Positions 13,601-16,027 of a stretch of DNA of 16,027 nucleotides are shown piece by piece. The DNA is from Gp7-AA10 sp035516895 (GTDB lineage Bacteria; Acidobacteriota; Thermoanaerobaculia; Gp7-AA8). The stretch lies in contig DATIZY010000237.1 of assembly GCA_035516895.1 (NCBI GenBank), positions 1 to 16,027 of the forward strand. Direction: 5' to 3'. Position numbers and translations under genes: made by a program. The stretch's first letter is position 1; each line of letters starts with the position of its first letter. Under the pieces are notes generated by a model. It did no database searches, was not told the origin of the DNA, and saw only the letters and a list, made by a program, of their open reading frames with translations.

Positions 13601-14481
13601 GCGTAGATGTCGTAACCGAAGACGTGCCACGTGTCGGCGTCGAACTTGAGGGGCAGGAGCGCGGCGCGGCCGGCCGCGATGAGTGCGCAGGCGACGACGC
13701 GGTGCTTGCGCAGACGCCAGGCGAAAACGATTGCGGTGAGCGCGAGCAGGATCGATGCGATGTCGAAGCCGACCGCGCGCGTGCCGTCGACCACGTCGCT
13801 CCTCGTCCGCGGAAGGACGTCGACGTAGAGGCGCGAGTCGCGGCGGGCCTCGACGAGATAGCGCCGCCGCCCCGATTCGAGGCGCAGCGCCCCGCCGTGA
13901 AAGACCGTGCTGCTCACCCAATCGTCGTCGGGATCGAACAGCGAATGCGCGCGCGGCTGGTTGACGATGCGCTCGAACGCCTGCACGACGACGCCCGTCG
14001 GCAGCGCTCGCGATTTCGTGATGTACAGATCGTTCGCGTCGAACTGGTACGTCAGCGTGCCGGAAACGCGGAGGTCTTCGCCCCACCACGCAAGCACCTG
14101 ACCGTCCGTTCCGACGATCCGCATGCCTCGGCTCTGTGTGTGCCGCAGCTGATCGTGAAGCAGCTCGAAAAGCTGGGGCCGCGAGAGCACCGCCGTGCGC
14201 GTGATGGTCGTCGCGACGTGCGCGGCCATCGCGTCGAGCTGCGCTTCATCGCCGGTGATCTGCTGGCGGACGCGATCGACCTCTCGGCCGAGGTGGAGAG
14301 CGGAGGCCTGATCGAAGGTGCCGGCGACATGCGCGACGGCGATGAGCGTCGCGATGTACGTGAACGCGATCGCCACGAAAAGTGCAGCAGCCGTGCGTAA
14401 ACCGGCGAGCAGAGTACGGCGAGTGGCACGCGGGACGTTGCCCGCGGGCTCGCCGCTCCCGGCTCGCTCATCGCCTGACAT
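10654..14481 (-). CDS. Very large NtrY-like membrane sensor histidine kinase
   Basis: This is a 1275-residue hybrid-free sensor kinase. The N-terminus has one membrane helix (31-52), then an extracytoplasmic region (about 53-237). A block of about six helices follows (238-420), then a second large non-membrane region (about 421-668). More helices lie at 672-686 and 709-730, a third sensor region at 731-874, and a last helix at 875-894. HAMP follows at about 895-947 and PAS at about 955-1050. The H-box VAHEIKNPLTP has the phospho-acceptor His1069. The ATPase domain has NLIENALQAA (about 1183), DDGPGVP (1214-1220), FDPYFSTK and GTGLGLAI (1238-1245). HEIKNPLTPIQL, with HAMP and PAS, recalls NtrY. 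No response regulator is nearby. Its ATG directly follows the TAG of the DUF4783 gene (TAGATG). Ligands are unknown. Confidence 0.93.
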   Translation of the reverse strand: MSGDERAGSGEPAGNVPRATRRTLLAGLRTAAALFVAIAFTYIATLIAVAHVAGTFDQASALHLGREVDRVRQQITGDEAQLDAMAAHVATTITRTAVLSRPQLFELLHDQLRHTQSRGMRIVGTDGQVLAWWGEDLRVSGTLTYQFDANDLYITKSRALPTGVVVQAFERIVNQPRAHSLFDPDDDWVSSTVFHGGALRLESGRRRYLVEARRDSRLYVDVLPRTRSDVVDGTRAVGFDIASILLALTAIVFAWRLRKHRVVACALIAAGRAALLPLKFDADTWHVFGYDIYASRMLDGFSKSPFDLLLTAAASLAIVLMLARTARASTRQHVIRGVLAALAAAGFIALVRNLVDNARISPIPDHIVPTSAAQAFLLLALLLFAFGVVSIAPHLGIRNRTLRLLVAIVIVVPLLYIPLQSFETSSSRQFIAETYAPLVIGEAGQLRSMIEDTLRTEFTTVDLGAVLPDDYTRMNLDDLAYALWLRSDLSKWRIPAVITINNFFGRAISRFGVGLPQFSERSTSVGSEVLQVGSLRRVLMHHDFQIAAFGMPVGSGSVHVVNPADPGAMTFSDTYRDFFEPDFADTTTGLRAQPGPVVFDRSGITHGNPSFRLPQSPDRYFATLKPGQGEWVTAADAAGTSLYLRRTDAALYAFPLQEATLAEQIRDAGSVGIWALALALAVITLRSLPVIASVLRRFPRSIDFRTRTSVYLTAVVILPLIVFVIFIRAYLADRINAAYQDSARAALTSAERVILDYLASTNPARPEQILDDDVLSWLSLVIGHDLHLYRDETLIASSRRDLFAAHVDSERLPGDVYSAIILNGQQIRTSHRSSGSSRFIEIYSPVALAPGAHYTLALPFIVQARQIQAQVNDLATTIYMLLVFIVLGAIIVAYRAARTVTKPVQALVGGARAVARGNFDVDVTVPHDPDLGLLVTTFRDMAQSIRRQQNDLRHERDRLQTLLENINAAVVVLDGEMRVAATNLGARKLFGDGVKFPAEVRDFLEGHRKRESEAAEIELSVDGAIRTFRVSIVPLPDSDEEMLIAEDVTEILRSNRLEAWGEMARQVAHEIKNPLTPIQLTAEHLRAVAEHRDANLPELVKTAVDNILRQVVTLRETSKEFSDYASLRQVHKQPIDFRKLLEDIAASYASSRERGIDFRAEIEPSTPAHFAGDARMLRGAIANLIENALQAAPRGHVRFGSHAVDSKIVVSVEDDGPGVPQELLPRIFDPYFSTKSAGTGLGLAIARKAIEEHGGAVRAENLNPGFRVSIELPMR

Positions 14482-14922
14482 CTACTTACCCGCGGATCGA
14501 ACCGAAAGCACGGACCACGAGCCGTTCTTGTTCTGCTGGAGCGTCATGTAGAGCTCGCGACTCTCGGCTTTGCCGGCGTTTTGAATCGTCCACGTGCCGG
14601 TGATGTGGTACTGACCGGCGGAGCTCTCCTTGCGCGCGCTCTCCTGTTCGAATCCGCTCGGGTGCACTTTGCCGAAGAGGCTGTCGAGCAGATATCCGGC
14701 CTGCTCGCGGCCGTAGAACGTGTTGCCGCTCTGATCGATGAGCCCGGGGAACGCCAGCTGGACCTTGTCGCCGCCGGCGATTCCGGAGACGATCGCCTGC
14801 GAGTCCCCGCTTCCGAATCCGCGATTCAGATTCGAGAGCGCCGTGTCGAGGTCCCGGTATTGCGCCGATGCGACCAGTGGCAGGAATGCAAGGAGGATTG
14901 CGGTCTTGCTCCAGAGTCTCAT
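14482..14922 (-). CDS. Secreted DUF4783 (NTF2-like) protein
   Basis: The 146-residue protein has a Sec signal peptide (MRLWSKTAILLAFLPLVASA, cleavage probably after ASA). The mature part is of NTF2-like size and pattern: LDTALSNLNRGFGSGDSQAIVSGI, then KVQLAFPGLIDQSGNTFYG, REQAGYLLDSLFGKVHPSGF, and strands ending GSWSVLSVRSAGK. This matches the DUF4783 layout as I remember it; the family is uncharacterised. A good Shine-Dalgarno AGGAGA (14928-14933) sits 5 nt before the ATG. Its stop abuts the histidine kinase start, so the two should be co-translated. A periplasmic partner or ligand-binding helper for the kinase is possible, as inference. Confidence 0.82.
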   Translation of the reverse strand: MRLWSKTAILLAFLPLVASAQYRDLDTALSNLNRGFGSGDSQAIVSGIAGGDKVQLAFPGLIDQSGNTFYGREQAGYLLDSLFGKVHPSGFEQESARKESSAGQYHITGTWTIQNAGKAESRELYMTLQQNKNGSWSVLSVRSAGK

Positions 14923-14985
14923 GGCAGTCTCCTATGCGTCCGGTAACGGCGTGTCGCGGGTGTTTATTCTAACAAATTCAATCAT
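14923..14985 (-). promoter_or_regulatory. AT-rich leader with possible -10 box before the DUF4783-kinase pair
   Basis: This 63-bp gap holds the Shine-Dalgarno AGGAGA (14928-14933). An AT-rich patch about 40 nt upstream of the start contains TAGAAT (14966-14971), which could be a -10 box. No good -35 box is found about 17 bp upstream of it. It is one of the few AT-rich patches here that is not a repeat, so it is a reasonable promoter candidate for the two-gene unit. Confidence 0.35.
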
Positions 14986-15654
14986 TTAGCTGCACTCCGC
15001 AACGGTCATGATGTCCTCGCCCCGCGACACAACCCCACGCTTGCCCGCCTCCTCGGCAAAGTCCATTGGAGGGGCCGCGAGGACGCGAAGTGGCTGCGAT
15101 GTCAGCGGATGCAGCATTGCGAGCTCAGCCGCGTGCAGCATCGGCCGCGCGGCGTTGCGGTCGCCGTAAAGCCAATCGCCGGCGAGCGGATGCCCGATCG
15201 CGGCGAGATGCACGCGAATCTGATGCGTGCGTCCGGTCAGGAGCTCGATCGCGAGCAGCGATCCGTTCGGCGTCGAGCGGAGCGGCGTGACAATGGTAAG
15301 TGATCGCTTACCATGTTCGCGAACGCCGAACGAGATCGGTCCGACGCGCGCGAGCAGGGTGTCGATCGTTTGCCGTTCGCGAAGCTCGCCTTCGCAGAGC
15401 GCGAGATAGCGTTTGCGGATCTGCTTTGTTTCGAACTGGCGGGTGAGCCGCGCGTTGATGTCCGCGCTTCTGGAGAAGAACATGACGCCGCTCGTTCCGC
15501 GGTCGAGCCGCTGCATGAGGTAGAGATGTCCGGCGTGCTGCATCGCGATCTCGAGCAGCACCGGCTCGTCGGGGTCGTATCCGCGCTGGACGACGATGTT
15601 CGGCGGCTTGTTGACGAAGAGCAGCGATTCGTCTTCGTAGAGGATGTCGAGCAT
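14986..15654 (-). CDS. RluA-family pseudouridine synthase
   Basis: The 222-residue enzyme should convert specific uridines in rRNA or tRNA to pseudouridine. It shows the RluA layout without an S4 domain: ILYEDESLLFVNKPPNIVVQ at the start, the catalytic motif QRLDRGTSGV (Asp51), RKRYLALCEG, and the conserved LTGRTHQIRVHLAAIGHPLAGDWLYG. The first residue of the motif is Gln instead of the usual His; the catalytic Asp is present. The ATG at 15654 matches the family start. A longer open frame to 15705 would be read from the heptamer array. No Shine-Dalgarno sequence is present, and a 22-bp-arm stem begins only 4 nt upstream. An internal near-palindrome lies at 15293-15314. The exact target uridine cannot be inferred. 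Confidence 0.92.
   Translation of the reverse strand: MLDILYEDESLLFVNKPPNIVVQRGYDPDEPVLLEIAMQHAGHLYLMQRLDRGTSGVMFFSRSADINARLTRQFETKQIRKRYLALCEGELRERQTIDTLLARVGPISFGVREHGKRSLTIVTPLRSTPNGSLLAIELLTGRTHQIRVHLAAIGHPLAGDWLYGDRNAARPMLHAAELAMLHPLTSQPLRVLAAPPMDFAEEAGKRGVVSRGEDIMTVAECS
15293..15314. repeat. 22-bp near-perfect palindrome inside the pseudouridine synthase gene
   Basis: ATGGTAAG (15293-15300) and CTTACCAT (15307-15314) form perfect 8-bp arms around TGATCG, which itself centres on GATC. Only one base pair in 22 bp breaks the symmetry. It lies in coding sequence and is more AT-rich than the surroundings. It could be an operator-like site or chance. Confidence 0.5.
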
Positions 15655-15658
15655 CAGA

Positions 15659-15720
15659 GTTGTCGGTTGTCCGTTGTCAGTTGGCAGGGCGGGAGGGACT
15701 GACAACTGACAACCGACAAC
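15659..15720. repeat. GTTGTCN heptamer stem-loop before the pseudouridine synthase start
   Basis: The left arm has units GTTGTCG, GTTGTCC, GTTGTCA, GTTGGCA (15659-15686). The right arm reads CTGACAA, CTGACAA, CCGACAA, C (15699-15720). GTTGTCGGTTGTC (15659-15671) pairs perfectly with 15708-15720; after one mismatch another 8 bp pair, giving arms of 22 nt around an 18-nt loop. It fills the gap between the NamZ-like stop (15730) and the ATG at 15654. Confidence 0.92.
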
Positions 15721-15729
15721 GCGTAGCTG

Positions 15730-16027
15730 TTAGGCCCAGTGCGGGTCCGTCGCGCGATAGAGGAGAAATTCTTCGCGCGTGGCGGCGAAGTCGCGCAGCG
15801 ATTCTTCCCACTCGGCGACCCAGTCGTCGGGATTGCCTCCGGCTTCGACGATCTCGCGATAGCGAGCGCTGCCGGCGAGGAGATCGATGGCCAGCCGGTC
15901 GGAGACGAACTCGTACGTCTCGCGCCGCCAGTCGAACTGTTCGGGGTTCACGTCGCGCGCGACTTTTACGCACCACAGGCCGGTGCGGTACGGCTCGAAT
16001 GCCCAGCGATTGGTCACGTGCAGCTCG
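15730..16027 (-). CDS. namZ: C-terminus of a NamZ-type exo-beta-N-acetylmuramidase (DUF1343), 5' end cut by window edge
   Basis: About 99 C-terminal residues are visible. They begin ELHVTNRWAFEPYRTGLW, continue with NPEQFDW, YEFVSDRLAIDLLAGSARYREIVEAG, and end with EWEESLRDFAATREEFLLYR before DPHWA and the stop. This is the typical end of DUF1343/YbbC proteins. One member, B. subtilis NamZ, is an exo-acting N-acetylmuramidase that releases MurNAc from peptidoglycan fragments. The open frame runs off the window, so the real start lies outside. A GTG at 16017 is probably an internal Val. It is upstream of, and same-strand as, the pseudouridine synthase gene, separated by the heptamer stem-loop. 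The catalytic domain cannot be inspected. Confidence 0.82.
   Translation of the reverse strand, partial: ELHVTNRWAFEPYRTGLWCVKVARDVNPEQFDWRRETYEFVSDRLAIDLLAGSARYREIVEAGGNPDDWVAEWEESLRDFAATREEFLLYRATDPHWA

Noticed and set aside
10876..14400. A 1174-codon open frame on the plus strand opposite the histidine kinase
   Set aside because: It mirrors the kinase gene. Its Arg, Asp, Glu and Val-rich, low-complexity translation is typical of the antisense of GC-rich codons, with no recognisable domain.
15655..15705. N-terminal extension of the pseudouridine synthase
   Set aside because: The added residues would be read from the heptamer array, and the family start fits the ATG at 15654.

Overview
The window is a gene-dense, high-GC (my estimate is the mid-60s percent) stretch of a Gram-negative-type bacterial chromosome. 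Lipoprotein signals, Sec signal peptides and a peptidoglycan exo-muramidase tail point to a diderm. The mix of families (MprF, VirJ-like hydrolases, a bacterial SWIB protein, GluQ, DUF4142, DUF4783) and the repeat-filled intergenic gaps suggest an environmental lineage such as Acidobacteriota or a neighbour. That placement is inference with low confidence. I see no tRNA, rRNA, CRISPR array, transposase, integrase or phage gene.

Layout, left to right. At 1-976, minus strand, lie a SpoU-type tRNA methyltransferase (TrmJ-like, cut by the left edge) and a conserved cysteine-containing protein. At 1006-2757, plus strand, lie a DUF4142 lipoprotein, glutamyl-Q-tRNA(Asp) synthetase (GluQ) and a small SWIB-domain protein, ending at a hairpin shared with the convergent neighbour. 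At 2812-7179, minus strand, is a cluster read as mprF, then two overlapping VirJ/AcvB-family hydrolase genes, then a small lipoprotein. This looks like an aminoacyl-phosphatidylglycerol synthesis and hydrolysis module with a duplicated hydrolase. At 7180-7605 is a 426-bp gap filled by a complex heptamer-repeat palindrome, followed by an unrecognised plus-strand gene (7606-8097). At 8094-10530, minus strand, are three abutting genes: CAP-domain secreted protein, thioredoxin-reductase-like flavoprotein and SAM methyltransferase. At 10654-14922, minus strand, a DUF4783 secreted protein is immediately followed by a very large (1275 aa) NtrY-like histidine kinase. At 14986-16027, minus strand, are an RluA-family pseudouridine synthase and, cut by the right edge, the C-terminus of a NamZ/DUF1343 exo-N-acetylmuramidase.

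The most unusual feature is the intergenic DNA. Five gaps are packed with degenerate 7-nt tandem units arranged as two complementary arms (2764-2798, 4493-4613, 7209-7569, 10554-10637, 15659-15720). A sixth gap (1535-1591) holds a similar palindrome with a period near 9 nt. The unit sequence differs between sites (GTTGTCA, GTTGCCG/GTTACCG, GTGGCGG, ATTTGAA/ATGAAAA), but the 7-nt period and the inverted symmetry recur. Several arrays run to within a few bases of a start codon that has no visible Shine-Dalgarno sequence. The arrays, and the mprF plus double virJ cluster, are the parts most worth a second look.
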